A DNA stretch of 64,000 nt from JBBSJZ01 sp041751935 (GTDB taxonomy: Bacteria; Planctomycetota; Planctomycetia; Pirellulales; Pirellulaceae): contig JBGSIA010000106.1 in assembly GCA_041751935.1 (NCBI GenBank), forward strand, positions 62,001 to 126,000, written 5' to 3'. Under the pieces are notes generated by a model, which did not search any database, was not told the DNA's origin, and saw only the letters and a program-made list of their open reading frames with translations. Of this stretch, positions 45,171 through 54,600 are shown piece after piece (positions within the stretch are counted from its first letter, which is position 1; every line of letters begins with the position of its first letter). Made by a program: the position numbers and the translations under genes.

Positions 45171-46682
45171 CTAGTTCGGCGATGCGAGTCTGAGCTTTTC
45201 GGCGGACGCTTGTATCTGGAGCGTCTGTATTTTCCAACGCGCACCGAGTCGACGAAGCTCATCGTCGAGTCGAGTTGCAGCGACTTCCGAAGGTTGGATC
45301 GGAGCAGTTCCCAATCGAACTTCGTTACCGTCACTGTAACAGGCTCCAGCCGTATGCAATGAATGGCGAATCAACAAATCGCTTAGTCGTGGAGCCAGAC
45401 GCTGTTCGTCGACGGGAATGATTTGTGGCGAACTCCAGTGCGTTTGCAAGTTTTTCAGCTCCTGGTTGCAGCGTTCATCGATCGCCTTGGCCCGTTGGCG
45501 AGCATCGCGGATATCGGCATCCAACATCCACACCCAGCGACGAACGTCGACACGATAGAGCAATTCGAACATCTGCAATTGGCTTTGCACGAGCTTGTCA
45601 AAAGCGTCCGCGGTAACTCGTTCAGTCCCAGCAGCAAGGGTGACGATTCCAGCGGTGAGTCGGTCTTCGCACCGTGGTGGAGGCGTCTCGGCAGAAAGCG
45701 TCACTGACAGAACCGGTGGGTCCAATCGCATTCCACGCTGGATCTCACTCGGAAGGGCATGCTGGGTTTGGGGATCAGTATCGTGTTCTCGCGCCTCTGG
45801 TCGACGACGAGGCGGTCGCAGGAGTGTCCGCCAGCGTGACCAAGATTGAGCCACTGAATGTGGGCCAGAAGCTGCCGTTTCAAAGGATACTTCCGTGCCA
45901 ATGCCGCTACGTGATCGAATTACCAGGTTCGAGAAGTGCAGCGTTGCGAGTTGGCGACAGATTGATAAACCGATTCCTTCACCGCCAGCAAGAGAAACGT
46001 GTCGAGATGCGATGCGCTGCATGTCAGATTCGGCGATTCCTGAGCCTTGATCGATGACGGACCAGCGGAGCGTTTCACCACCACGCTGCGGTTCGAGTTT
46101 GATTAGAACTGTGCCCCCTTCGTCCGAGGCTCGAATCGCGTTTCCGACTAAGTTCACAATCAATCGTTGAATCATGGTTAGGTCGGCAAAGACGCTTATG
46201 GGCACGTCCGCACCGTCCCACAGTACATTCATGTTTCGCGGTACGCTCCAGGGACGCAACGTCGCATCGACACTTCCGCGTATGGTTTCCACGGTCACCC
46301 ATTGACGCTGGACACGCGGCACGCCGGTACGCAACCGATCCATTTGTGTCATATCGCCAACCAACTGGCTCATCCGCTCTGCTTCATCCATCGCCGCCGA
46401 AAGCAGGAGGATCTGTTCATCGTTGATCTCGCCCATATCGCCCTCGCGAACCAGACGTATGGATTCGCGAATAGTCGTCAACGGCGACTTCAGGTCGTGA
46501 GCGGCCTCACTGAGAAGTCTAACTGCCAAATCGACTTCACGCTGGTCGCTAGTTAGACTTGCTTGTCCAGTGGCGGTCACCCTCGTAGGGCGTGAAAGGG
46601 CACGGACGGCAGGTCGCGAACTGGATGGTGAATATGACATGGCAACCGTTCCGAACAATGAATAAGCGTCTTCGGTATGCAT
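45171..46682 (-). CDS. Soluble sensor histidine kinase
   Basis: About 503 residues from ATG 46682; the frame extends to TTG 46712, and ATG 46640 is also possible. HisKA domain with the H-box AAHDLKSPLTTIRESIRLV. HATPase domain: N-box VNLVGNAIRAS, G1 DQGSGIAESD, G2 GEGIGLSICRQL. The C-terminal ~220 residues are not a receiver and I do not recognise them. They contain helical segments with conserved-looking Trp and Arg (DVRRWVWMLDADIRDARQRAKAIDERCNQELKNL). No membrane helix or PAS domain is visible, so it is cytoplasmic and senses by an unknown route. No response regulator is adjacent. It converges on the PARP gene with a 51-bp gap. Confidence 0.85.
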   Translation of the reverse strand: MHTEDAYSLFGTVAMSYSPSSSRPAVRALSRPTRVTATGQASLTSDQREVDLAVRLLSEAAHDLKSPLTTIRESIRLVREGDMGEINDEQILLLSAAMDEAERMSQLVGDMTQMDRLRTGVPRVQRQWVTVETIRGSVDATLRPWSVPRNMNVLWDGADVPISVFADLTMIQRLIVNLVGNAIRASDEGGTVLIKLEPQRGGETLRWSVIDQGSGIAESDMQRIASRHVSLAGGEGIGLSICRQLATLHFSNLVIRSRSGIGTEVSFETAASGPHSVAQSWSRWRTLLRPPRRRPEAREHDTDPQTQHALPSEIQRGMRLDPPVLSVTLSAETPPPRCEDRLTAGIVTLAAGTERVTADAFDKLVQSQLQMFELLYRVDVRRWVWMLDADIRDARQRAKAIDERCNQELKNLQTHWSSPQIIPVDEQRLAPRLSDLLIRHSLHTAGACYSDGNEVRLGTAPIQPSEVAATRLDDELRRLGARWKIQTLQIQASAEKLRLASPN

Positions 46683-46851
46683 CGTCTCATCGGTCGGGAA
46701 ACTTATAGTCAATCCGCCTCCAGCGGTGCGTGAAACGTCGATTCAAAGTTCGTCGTGATCAATAGATCGTTATTACCGGCTTGTCCGTTTGGACGGATTG
46801 GGCGGAACGTCTCGATGCAAAGGATACAACCGTGCCAGCAGGCAGATTCAA

Positions 46852-48381
46852 ATGACTTCAGTAACGACTACTATGCCAGCGAACTCGCGACTTGATGTTG
46901 TCAGTGTCAGTAAATCATTCCCGGGCGTGCGAGCGCTTCGCGACGTTTCTCTGTCGGTACAAGTCGGTGAAGTACTTGGTCTGGTGGGAGAAAACGGCGC
47001 GGGAAAAAGTACATTGATGAAAATATTGGCCGGAATCGTTGTCCCCGATTCCGGCGTTGTCAAAATCGACGGTGAGGAAGTTCGATTCCGCTCGCCTGCG
47101 GAGGCGATTCGCGGTGGAATTTCACTCATTCATCAAGAATTGAATTTGCACGAGGGATTGAGCGTCGCTGAGAATTTGTTTCTTGGACGCGAGGTCCACC
47201 ACTGGGGATGGATGGATCGCCGCACGATGCGACAGCAGTCACAGGAAGCCCTGGCACGCGTCGGCTGTGATATCGACCCGTCGACACCCTTGGCTGAGCT
47301 GTCCGCTGCATCTCGTCAGCTAGTCGAAGTCTCCCGAGCGATATCGACCGGCGCTTCGATCGTGATTATGGACGAACCGACCAGCAGTTTGACGACGACT
47401 GAAACCGAACGACTATTTGAAGTCGTCGATACCCTGAGGCAAGATGGTGTGAGCATCATCTATATTTCTCATCGACTCGGTGAACTCGTGCGGCTAGCCG
47501 ATCGTGTGGAGGTAATGCGCGATGGTTGCAATGCGGGCACGTTAATCGCAGCGGACATCAATCACGATGCGATGGTTTCAGCCATGGTAGGTCGTCAAAC
47601 CAGTCGTTTGTTCAACCGCCCCCCAACGCCGGTTGCCGAAGTTCGGCTGGAGGTCGATTCGTTGGACCAGTCCAATTCGACATCGCCGCCAGTAAGCTTC
47701 CAAGTCTGTTCAGGCGAAATGGTTGGCATCGCGGGTCTGGTTGGATCAGGGCGCAGTGAGTTGCTCGAAGCGATCTTTGGCTTGCGAGAGATTTCCTCGG
47801 GCACCGTTTCTGTCGATAGACACAAGGTGCGCCGTCATGACGTGGGCGCGGCAATGCGTGCTGGACTGGCGCTGTTGAGCGAAGATCGGAAACTGACCGG
47901 ATTGCTCGTCGAGTCAAACGTGCGTGACAACATCACCCTCGCAGTACTGGGCGATGCCCCAGGCTCACCGTGGCTCGATCGAATCTGGCAATCGCGAGTT
48001 TGCGCGGAGCTGATCGAGCGGCTAAGGATCAAAACGGCGTCCCAACTTACGACAGTGGCGAGTCTGTCGGGTGGCAACCAGCAGAAAGTAGCACTGGCAA
48101 AGTGGCTGCTTCGTGGACCGCGAGTACTGTTGTTGGATGAGCCGACTCGCGGAGTGGATGTTGGTGCCAAACAGGAGATCTACCAGCTGTTGCAAAGTCT
48201 AACCGAGCAGGGAATGGCGATCGTGTTTGTCAGCAGTGAAATGGAAGAAGTACTCGCGCTCGCGGATCGCGTGTTGGTCATGCACGAGGGAGCCGTACGC
48301 GGTACGCTGGCAAGGGAAGAAATGAGTGAGGACGCGATCATGCGTCTGGCCGTCGGGATGACGACAAATGTTGAACTTTAA
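46852..48381 (+). CDS. Sugar ABC transporter ATP-binding protein (RbsA/XylG/MglA type)
   Basis: About 509 residues with two ABC domains. First: Walker A GENGAGKSTLMK, signature-like LSAASRQLVEVSRAI, Walker B IVIMDEPTSSL. Second: a degenerate P-loop GLVGSGRSELLE, signature LSGGNQQKVALAKWL, Walker B VLLLDEPTRGVD. This arrangement is typical of CUT2 monosaccharide importers. I chose ATG 46852; ATG 46873 is also possible. The permease gene follows 12 bp downstream. No periplasmic sugar-binding protein gene is in the window. Confidence 0.93.
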   Translation: MTSVTTTMPANSRLDVVSVSKSFPGVRALRDVSLSVQVGEVLGLVGENGAGKSTLMKILAGIVVPDSGVVKIDGEEVRFRSPAEAIRGGISLIHQELNLHEGLSVAENLFLGREVHHWGWMDRRTMRQQSQEALARVGCDIDPSTPLAELSAASRQLVEVSRAISTGASIVIMDEPTSSLTTTETERLFEVVDTLRQDGVSIIYISHRLGELVRLADRVEVMRDGCNAGTLIAADINHDAMVSAMVGRQTSRLFNRPPTPVAEVRLEVDSLDQSNSTSPPVSFQVCSGEMVGIAGLVGSGRSELLEAIFGLREISSGTVSVDRHKVRRHDVGAAMRAGLALLSEDRKLTGLLVESNVRDNITLAVLGDAPGSPWLDRIWQSRVCAELIERLRIKTASQLTTVASLSGGNQQKVALAKWLLRGPRVLLLDEPTRGVDVGAKQEIYQLLQSLTEQGMAIVFVSSEMEEVLALADRVLVMHEGAVRGTLAREEMSEDAIMRLAVGMTTNVEL

Positions 48382-48393
48382 TCCGGCATCAAA

Positions 48394-49686
48394 ATGCATT
48401 TAAAAAACATCGGTATCTTTGTGCTGTTGTTGGCCATCATCGTTATCGCCACTTTGATCAACGGCACTTTTGTCGATCCAGCTAACCTGAAAACATTGGT
48501 CCGCGATACCAGCTTGTACGGCCTGATATCGATCGGCGTGGCGATGGTGATCATGACCGGTGGTATCGACCTGTCGATCGGTTCGGTAATCGCGTTGTGT
48601 GGCGTCATGCTCGTCCAGGTCATCAATATACGCTATCAAAAGACTAGCTTTGAGACCCATATTGCGGATACACGCTCGGAGAAGACGGCCGATGGAGGCT
48701 GGCAATACTATGTCTTGCTCGAGAATCCACCGCCGAGCCTTCGCGATGGTGATCGGTTGGTTTACCGGTCGACCACCGGCGAATCTTCCATCAACCTGGT
48801 GGGTCTGGACATAAGTTCCGGTTCGTCGTGGATTGTTAGTCGCGATTCGTTGCGATTGATCCGTAAAGGGATGAAAGTTCGGTTAGACGAAATCCAGTAC
48901 ACACCGCCGCTGATTGCGTGTGGTGTCGTGCTCGTTTTCGCAGCCCTTCTTGGATTGTTGCACGGGCTGTTGATCACGAAATTGAACCTGCAACCGTTTG
49001 TCGTCACTCTTTGCGGATTGCTCGTTTACCGGGGTGCAGCGCGCGTATGGACCGGGGATGATCAAGTGGGTTTGCTCGGTGCTCTGTCGCAATTCAAAAG
49101 CGTAGTCACTGGCGCTGCGTTTGAGCTGCCCATTCCGTTCATCGGAAAGATTTCTGGCGCCACCGATTCCGCCTGGGGTGTGGTTTGGATCGATTTTCCG
49201 GTCACCGGAGTCCTGTTAGTCGTCGTCGCGATTGGCGCTTGGATGTTGTTGGGACGCACCATTTGGGGCCGGTACCTTCTGGCGACGGGCGAGAACGAGC
49301 AGGCGGCTCGCTATAGTGGCGTGCCAACCGGTTCTGTCGTCGTTGCCTCGTACGTCGCGTGTTCACTGATGGCGGGACTGGCCGGGATTTTGTTCACGTT
49401 GGAGTGGAACTCGGTCCAGCCAAATTCAAGTGGAGCGTTTTATGAGTTATACGCAATTGCGGCGGCAGTACTGGGCGGATGCTCTCTACGAGGCGGTCGC
49501 GGTGCCGTTTTCGGGGTCATCGCCGGCGCTGCCGTGATGCGTTGCCTGTACAAAGCCATTGTCGTCTTGGGAATTCCCCAGCAATGGGAGATGGTCATCA
49601 TCGGAGTGGCGTTGCTGCAAAGCGTTATCGTCGATGAGGCCGCTCGCCGCTACCAAGAGAATCGACGACTCCGTGAAACTCGATGA
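48394..49686 (+). CDS. Sugar ABC transporter permease (RbsC type) with a non-membrane insertion
   Basis: 430 residues. RbsC-like helices: IFVLLLAIIVIATLING at the start, SLYGLISIGVAMVIMTGGIDLSIGSVIALCGVM, then later GVVLVFAALLGLLHGLLITKLNLQPFVVTLCGLLVYRGAAR and YAIAAAVLGGCSLRGGRG, which are family signatures. Between the second and third helices, about residues 75-165, there is a hydrophilic beta-rich insertion (FETHIADTRSEKTADGGWQYYVLLENPP...). RbsC is ~320 residues, so the insertion accounts for the extra length. It forms the channel with the ATPase encoded 12 bp upstream. Confidence 0.88.
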   Translation: MHLKNIGIFVLLLAIIVIATLINGTFVDPANLKTLVRDTSLYGLISIGVAMVIMTGGIDLSIGSVIALCGVMLVQVINIRYQKTSFETHIADTRSEKTADGGWQYYVLLENPPPSLRDGDRLVYRSTTGESSINLVGLDISSGSSWIVSRDSLRLIRKGMKVRLDEIQYTPPLIACGVVLVFAALLGLLHGLLITKLNLQPFVVTLCGLLVYRGAARVWTGDDQVGLLGALSQFKSVVTGAAFELPIPFIGKISGATDSAWGVVWIDFPVTGVLLVVVAIGAWMLLGRTIWGRYLLATGENEQAARYSGVPTGSVVVASYVACSLMAGLAGILFTLEWNSVQPNSSGAFYELYAIAAAVLGGCSLRGGRGAVFGVIAGAAVMRCLYKAIVVLGIPQQWEMVIIGVALLQSVIVDEAARRYQENRRLRETR

Positions 49687-49730
49687 TTTGCCTCGTGGTA
49701 TGTACGCCGCGGCAACGGTACACTGTCAAG

Positions 49731-51011
49731 ATGAATACCGAAACCCCCGTGAGAAAGCCAGCCGTTCAGCCCCCTGAGGAACATCGTAGCTTCAAGGAAC
49801 TTGACTTATCACCAGTGATGATGCGGGCACTGAAAAAGGCTGGCTTTGAAAAACCGTCACCGATCCAATCCACCTTGATCCCCTTGGCTCTGGGGGGCGA
49901 CGACGTGATCGGACAAGCGAGAACCGGAACCGGCAAAACGGCGGCGTTTGGAATTCCTATCCTCGAACAACTTGACCCGGTGGAGGAGTGTCGTGATCCT
50001 CAGGCGATTATCATCGTGCCGACACGAGAGTTGGCAGATCAAGTAGGTGCTGAAATCGAGCGGCTCGCTTATGGCGTACCGACTGAGGTCGCCGTTCTGG
50101 CGGGTGGAAAAAACATCACACGTCAATTGCGGTCGCTGGAGCGCGGAGTCCAAATCGTTGTAGGAACACCGGGCCGATTGCATGACCACTTGCAGCGAAA
50201 ATCGTTGCGTACTGACTCGGTGTGGTGCGTCGTCCTTGATGAAGCTGACCGGATGCTGGACATCGGCTTTCGGCCCCAAATCGAACGCATCCTACGGCGT
50301 TGTCCCCGCGACCGACAAACGTTACTGCTTTCGGCGACACTTCCGCCAACCGTTCGTCGCTTGGCTGAGTCGTACATGGTGAATCCAGAAGTCATCGATT
50401 GCAGCAAGAACGAGATGGCCGTTGAAACGATTCAGCAGCGGTATTTTACAGTGCCCCAGGACCGCAAGATCGAACTGCTGGAAAAGCTTCTGGAACGAGA
50501 AAAACCCTCGCAAGCGATCATCTTTTGTCGGACAAAACGCGGCACCGATCGACTGCATCGGCAACTGAGCCACACGCAGCGATCATGCGGCAGTATGCAC
50601 GGTGACTTGCCTCAGCGGGATCGTGATCGCGTGCTACAGCGATTGCGCGATGGCGAACTAAAAATACTTGTCGCTACCGATGTGGTGGGACGCGGTATCG
50701 ATATCAGCACGATCTCACACATCATCAACTTCGATGTGCCGCAAGACAGTGATGACTATGTTCACCGTGTTGGACGTACCGGTCGCATGGGACGCGATGG
50801 AATCGCGTTTACCTTTATCGTTCCCGGCGAGGGTGATGTACTTACGAGTATCGAGCAGCGAATCAACAAATTGCTCAAGCGTGATTCGCTGCCCGGTTTT
50901 GAGGCGATCCTGCCACCGCTCAAGGTGGAAGAGGAACCTGTCGAAGAAGGTACTGAAGTCAAACGTCGACTCAATCCGATGCATCGCAAAGTAACACGGC
51001 GTCGCCGCTAG
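49731..51011 (+). CDS. DEAD-box RNA helicase (RhlE-like)
   Basis: About 426 residues from ATG 49731. Motifs in order: Q-motif FEKPSPIQSTLIPLAL, I ARTGTGKTAAFG, Ia PTRELADQ, Ib GTPGRLHDHL, II VLDEADRMLD, III LLSATLP, IV IIFCRTK, V ATDVVGRGIDI, VI HRVGRTGRMGRDG. A basic C-terminal tail follows. It unwinds RNA in ribosome assembly or mRNA decay. The start lies 44 bp after the permease stop. Confidence 0.95.
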   Translation: MNTETPVRKPAVQPPEEHRSFKELDLSPVMMRALKKAGFEKPSPIQSTLIPLALGGDDVIGQARTGTGKTAAFGIPILEQLDPVEECRDPQAIIIVPTRELADQVGAEIERLAYGVPTEVAVLAGGKNITRQLRSLERGVQIVVGTPGRLHDHLQRKSLRTDSVWCVVLDEADRMLDIGFRPQIERILRRCPRDRQTLLLSATLPPTVRRLAESYMVNPEVIDCSKNEMAVETIQQRYFTVPQDRKIELLEKLLEREKPSQAIIFCRTKRGTDRLHRQLSHTQRSCGSMHGDLPQRDRDRVLQRLRDGELKILVATDVVGRGIDISTISHIINFDVPQDSDDYVHRVGRTGRMGRDGIAFTFIVPGEGDVLTSIEQRINKLLKRDSLPGFEAILPPLKVEEEPVEEGTEVKRRLNPMHRKVTRRRR

Positions 51012-51088
51012 AAAGGTCTGATCGCGAGCGACCAAGTACCGAAGGAATAACGCGCGTTGTAGCGCTCAGCTCGAAGCGGATTGGACTC

Positions 51089-51310
51089 TCATCGCGTCAC
51101 GCTGACGCGATTGAGGACCTTGATGTCTTGCACCAAGTGTCGAATCGATTCTTGAGCCAACTGCTTGTGATAAAAACTGTTTACATGGCCGGAAAGTTGC
51201 AATTGGTTTTCGTTCTGGTCCACTCTCAAATGGCGAAGTTCTGCGACCGAGCTTTGTGCCAATACTGCTGACGCAGCCTCGACAAGTTCCCTCGTCATCA
51301 TAGCTTTCAT
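51089..51310 (-). CDS. Small BON-like domain protein
   Basis: 73 residues from ATG 51310 (MKAMMTRELVEAASAVL). A strong ribosome site, aggagg, lies about 10 nt before this ATG, which decides the start over the more distant one at 51382. The fold pattern (helix, LRHLRVDQNENQLQLSGHVNSFYHKQLAQESIRHLVQDIKVLNRVSV) matches a single BON domain. BON domains bind membranes or phospholipids, but this one has no signal peptide, so its place is uncertain. Confidence 0.75.
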   Translation of the reverse strand: MKAMMTRELVEAASAVLAQSSVAELRHLRVDQNENQLQLSGHVNSFYHKQLAQESIRHLVQDIKVLNRVSVTR

Positions 51311-51326
51311 AAATTCGGCCCCTCCT
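51300..51326 (-). promoter_or_regulatory. Strong Shine-Dalgarno before the BON-domain gene
   Basis: On the minus strand the sequence reads ttttaggaggggccgaatttATG. AGGAGG is a perfect anti-16S match. Few genes in this window have one, so high translation is likely. Confidence 0.75.
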
Positions 51327-51560
51327 AAAAACGGGCAACTTAGACAGGACGCTGTCGGCGATACGATATCGTCCGCTCTCAAATATCCAACATTTTGGCT
51401 GATACGCCTACACTAATTTCGTAGAAAACCGGTTTCCCCACCCTTGATTGCCGGATCTATACCTTGCGAGCAACGTAAATTGCCCAGTCGTTAGACTCGC
51501 GTCGAAATAGGTAGGGCCACATCGTTACCGCAACATCAGCAATTGCTAGCAAAACGCTGA

Positions 51561-53222
51561 CTACATATTTCTTGTGCGATACTTCCAGCCGGGGATGAGA
51601 AAGCAAAGGCCAGCCACAACGCCGAATATTAAGTGCGCTTGGTGAGGGAATGTCGCCATGGCCACGGAAGCTGCTAACAGGGCTGCGGCTTGGAAATAGA
51701 ACTGGCCACTGAGTGTTCCCGCTTTGATGATGAATACCATCGCGCTGATGACACCCAATAGTGGCGACAGGCTCAACACTGGCATTTCCAGCCACCATTC
51801 CAACGGGAATAACATCGCAATCGCGATCATGCTCGATCCCCAGACGTGGGCGATTTGTCGCTCGATGAACGTGACCGGTCCAAGACGTTGACGCAGCTTC
51901 CAGAACACCGCCGCCCACATTCCGATCCCCACCGTCCATACGCCACCATAGACTCGGCGGTCGGTGATTCCTGATTCGCCTAGCCACCAAGTGAACAGGC
52001 AGGCGACGAATAGCACCAGTGAATGCCACATCCAAAGTGCGCCCCAGTTCTCTAGCACTCCGGCATGATGCGTTTCCCGAAACAGCCTTGCGATCACTTG
52101 ATTGAAGTGTCCGCTGCGAGCCGAAACTCGTTCGTCCGCAAGATAAGCCTCCAAATCGGCAGCGAGCGCTTCAGCGGTTTGGTACCGCAGGTCGGAGGGT
52201 TTCTGCAGACATCGAATCACGATCATCTCCAGATCTCGATCCAAGCTTGGACGCAATTTGCGAGGCGGTGCAGGATCTTGCTCGATGACGAGCATCACCA
52301 ATTGCATCGGAGTTTCTGCCGCGAACGGAGGCGATCCGGTCAGTGCGAAGTACAGCACACAGCCGAGCGAATACACATCGCTGGGCGCCCCCATCAGACC
52401 ACGTCGTCCGCTGGCTTGTTCAGGAGACATGTAGGCAGGAGTGCCCAACAAAGCGCCGCTGCGAGTGAGTCCAGTGTCGCTTCCCATTTGTTTGGCCAAA
52501 CCAAAGTCCGTGATCAGCGGCGTCCCGTCACTGGCCAACAGGATGTTGCTCGGTTTAATGTCTCGATGCAGTATGCCTTGGCGATGTGCAAAGCCAACGG
52601 CGCGGGCGATGCACGCGACAACCTTGGCCGCTTCACGTTGTGGCATCGGTCCTCGTGCGACGCGAGCATCAAGCGTCTCACCATCGACGAACTGCATGCT
52701 GTAAAACGGTCGTCCGTCAAAGTCGCCTACGTCATACACTGCGGCAATATTGGCATGCTCCAGTCGCGCCGTCGCGGATGCTTCGGCGAGAAATCGATCC
52801 AAGTCCGAAGCGCTGGCCAAGCGACCTCGAAGGATCATTTTCACGGCGACTTCCCGATCCAGGCTCAATTGGCGGGCGCGGAAGACGACTCCCATGCCGC
52901 CGCGACCTAACTCGTCCAACAATTCATAGTCACCGATGGTTGTCGGCAACGTCAAGCTTTTCCAACGGATTGAACCATTTCCCGAGTCGTCACCCAATCG
53001 CTCGTCCTGCGCGGTCCCGGCAGTATCCGTGACCAGAACGGCTCCCCAGAGTTGTCGCAAATCATCTGCGATATCATGATGTTCAGCGCAAACGGCTTCA
53101 AAATTGATGATCTCACCACGGCAAATCGCATCGGTCATCTCGGACAAGAGATCTGCGAGGCGTTGCTCCTGAGAGTTGTATTGGTCTCGGGAATCGTCGG
53201 TCGAATCCGCGGCCATCGTCAT
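51561..53222 (-). CDS. Membrane-anchored serine/threonine protein kinase
   Basis: 553 residues. The N-terminal ~95 residues are helical. The kinase domain covers about 95-365: LGRGGMGVVFRARQ (Gly loop), VAVKMIL (Lys), HRDIKPSNILL (catalytic loop), DFGLAKQMG, GTPAYMSPEQ (activation loop end). The C-terminal part has five or six membrane helices (HSLVLFVACLFTWWL; MIAIAMLFPLEW; LLGVISAMVFIIKAG; AALLAASVAMATF; LIFGVVAGLCFLIPG). Its start overlaps the ECF sigma stop by 4 nt (ATGA). In planctomycetes such sigma-kinase pairs are common; phosphorylation may control the sigma factor. Confidence 0.92.
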   Translation of the reverse strand: MTMAADSTDDSRDQYNSQEQRLADLLSEMTDAICRGEIINFEAVCAEHHDIADDLRQLWGAVLVTDTAGTAQDERLGDDSGNGSIRWKSLTLPTTIGDYELLDELGRGGMGVVFRARQLSLDREVAVKMILRGRLASASDLDRFLAEASATARLEHANIAAVYDVGDFDGRPFYSMQFVDGETLDARVARGPMPQREAAKVVACIARAVGFAHRQGILHRDIKPSNILLASDGTPLITDFGLAKQMGSDTGLTRSGALLGTPAYMSPEQASGRRGLMGAPSDVYSLGCVLYFALTGSPPFAAETPMQLVMLVIEQDPAPPRKLRPSLDRDLEMIVIRCLQKPSDLRYQTAEALAADLEAYLADERVSARSGHFNQVIARLFRETHHAGVLENWGALWMWHSLVLFVACLFTWWLGESGITDRRVYGGVWTVGIGMWAAVFWKLRQRLGPVTFIERQIAHVWGSSMIAIAMLFPLEWWLEMPVLSLSPLLGVISAMVFIIKAGTLSGQFYFQAAALLAASVAMATFPHQAHLIFGVVAGLCFLIPGWKYRTRNM

Positions 53223-53875
53223 GACGGCGAATCAGCATCCGAAAGACTTTCGTCACCGAGTACCTCGCGGAGGCGACGGATCGCCCGCAAGTACCGCATA
53301 CTGGCCGCTGGTGGATTGAGCCCCAGCGCCTCGGCGATCTCTTGGTTCGACAAGTGCTCGTAGTGCCTCATCACGATGATCTCGCGGTCTTGATCCCCAA
53401 GACGCTCGACGGCTGACTCGACTTGCTCGGCGATTTCACGTTGAGTGGCTGCGGCGGCAGGTGTCAACGCTGGGTCACACAACTGTACGACAAGCTCCAT
53501 CGTCGATTGATCGGCACCGGCAGAAGCGACCAGCGATTGTTCGCGATCCATATTGCGTTTGGCACTGACACGGTGACGCCGATAGGTGTCAATAATGTGG
53601 TCCCAAGCGATCTGGCGCAGCCACAAATGGAACGCCATGCTGGGGTCGTTCAAATATCGATCAAGTCGCCCGTTGGCTTCGATCATCACCTCTTGAACCA
53701 CATCGCTGACATCGACTCTTTGTTGCACCCGGCGATCCAATCGCATTTGCACCAGCCGTCGAATCGGCGCGCGATGACGCTCCAGCAACTGACCGATAGC
53801 GCTAGCGTCACCCTGACGAGCTGCGGCGAGCAATGCGTCGGTGTTATCGTCGCTGGGCCAAATCGATTTTGCCAT
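53219..53875 (-). CDS. ECF-type RNA polymerase sigma factor
   Basis: 218 residues. Region 2: HRAPIRRLVQMRLDRRVQQRVDVSDVVQEVMIEANGRLDRYL...FHLWLRQIAWDHIIDTYRRH. Region 4: ERLGDQDREIIVMRHYEHLSNQEIAEALGLNPPAASMRYLRAIRRLREVL. A longer linker joins them. This is the planctomycete ECF type that is encoded with Ser/Thr kinases rather than with a classical anti-sigma factor; none is visible here. It overlaps the kinase gene by 4 nt and starts 5 nt after the DUF1080 gene stop. Confidence 0.93.
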   Translation of the reverse strand: MAKSIWPSDDNTDALLAAARQGDASAIGQLLERHRAPIRRLVQMRLDRRVQQRVDVSDVVQEVMIEANGRLDRYLNDPSMAFHLWLRQIAWDHIIDTYRRHRVSAKRNMDREQSLVASAGADQSTMELVVQLCDPALTPAAAATQREIAEQVESAVERLGDQDREIIVMRHYEHLSNQEIAEALGLNPPAASMRYLRAIRRLREVLGDESLSDADSPS

Positions 53876-53880
53876 CGCGA

Positions 53881-54600
53881 TTAAATACTCTCCAGCACCA
53901 AATGTTTGAATCGAACGACCATCGCCGGACCTTGATGTAACTGTAGCGCGATGACACCCTTGGAAGCAGCCTTTTCTGTTTGATTATCGATGGTTTCGCT
54001 CACCAATGCTCCATTGATGTAATGCTGCAAATGGTTTCCTTTGGCAACTACGCGAAACTCGTTCCATTCTCCGGGATGAATCCCGTTTGCAAGTTCTTTG
54101 GATTCAGCAAACTTTTCTTTTTCAATTTTTCCGTCGGACTGGATCGTTGCCTTTTCGCCGCGTTGAGCCAAGATACCGCGACCTTTTTCTTCGTACAGAA
54201 TCCCCGCGTAGGTATTTCCGAAATCGATATCCGCTTGATATCCGCCAACGACAAACTTTTCCTCGTTGACCACTTTGCTGCGGTACTGGATGCCCGAGTT
54301 TCCACCCTCGATCTTGAACTGGGCGACCAGCTCAAAATCGCTCGGCAGCTCGCCTGTATAAATCAGAAAGGTATTCTCCGAAATCGGAGCTTCAGCGGTC
54401 GTGCGACCGACGATCTCACCATTCTCGACCGACCACAGTTCCGACCGACCGACCCAGCCCTCCAGGTTGGAGCCGTTGAACAGTTTGACGACGTCTGATT
54501 CAGCGACGGCAGCGACCTTGGCGTCGTCAGCGGAAACGCAGCAGCAAACGATTGACGCGGCAAGCCATAACATCGCAGTAAAACGGAAATTCATTGACAT
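53881..54600 (-). CDS. DUF1080 (3-keto-disaccharide hydrolase-like) secreted protein
   Basis: 239 residues. A signal peptide (MSMNFRFTAMLWLAASIVCCCVSA) is followed by one DUF1080 domain, a concanavalin-like beta-sandwich: VVKLFNGSNLEGWVG, WSVENGEIVGR, FELVAQFKIEGGNSGIQYRS, GYQADID, GILYEE, GEWNEFRVVAKGNHLQHYINGALVSETID, GVIALQLHQGPAMVVRFKHLVLE. Very abundant in planctomycetes; some members hydrolyse 3-keto-glycosides. It is first in a gene set with the sigma factor (5-nt gap) and kinase. Confidence 0.92.
   Translation of the reverse strand: MSMNFRFTAMLWLAASIVCCCVSADDAKVAAVAESDVVKLFNGSNLEGWVGRSELWSVENGEIVGRTTAEAPISENTFLIYTGELPSDFELVAQFKIEGGNSGIQYRSKVVNEEKFVVGGYQADIDFGNTYAGILYEEKGRGILAQRGEKATIQSDGKIEKEKFAESKELANGIHPGEWNEFRVVAKGNHLQHYINGALVSETIDNQTEKAASKGVIALQLHQGPAMVVRFKHLVLESI

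Noticed and set aside
35500..45200. CRISPR array or transposase near the retron genes
   Set aside because: No direct repeats of regular spacing and no transposase or integrase motif were seen. Only the single inverted repeat at 39639-39706 is present.
49683..49730. Helicase start at 49683
   Set aside because: The first 16 residues overlap the permease end and do not fit the family; ATG 49731 does.
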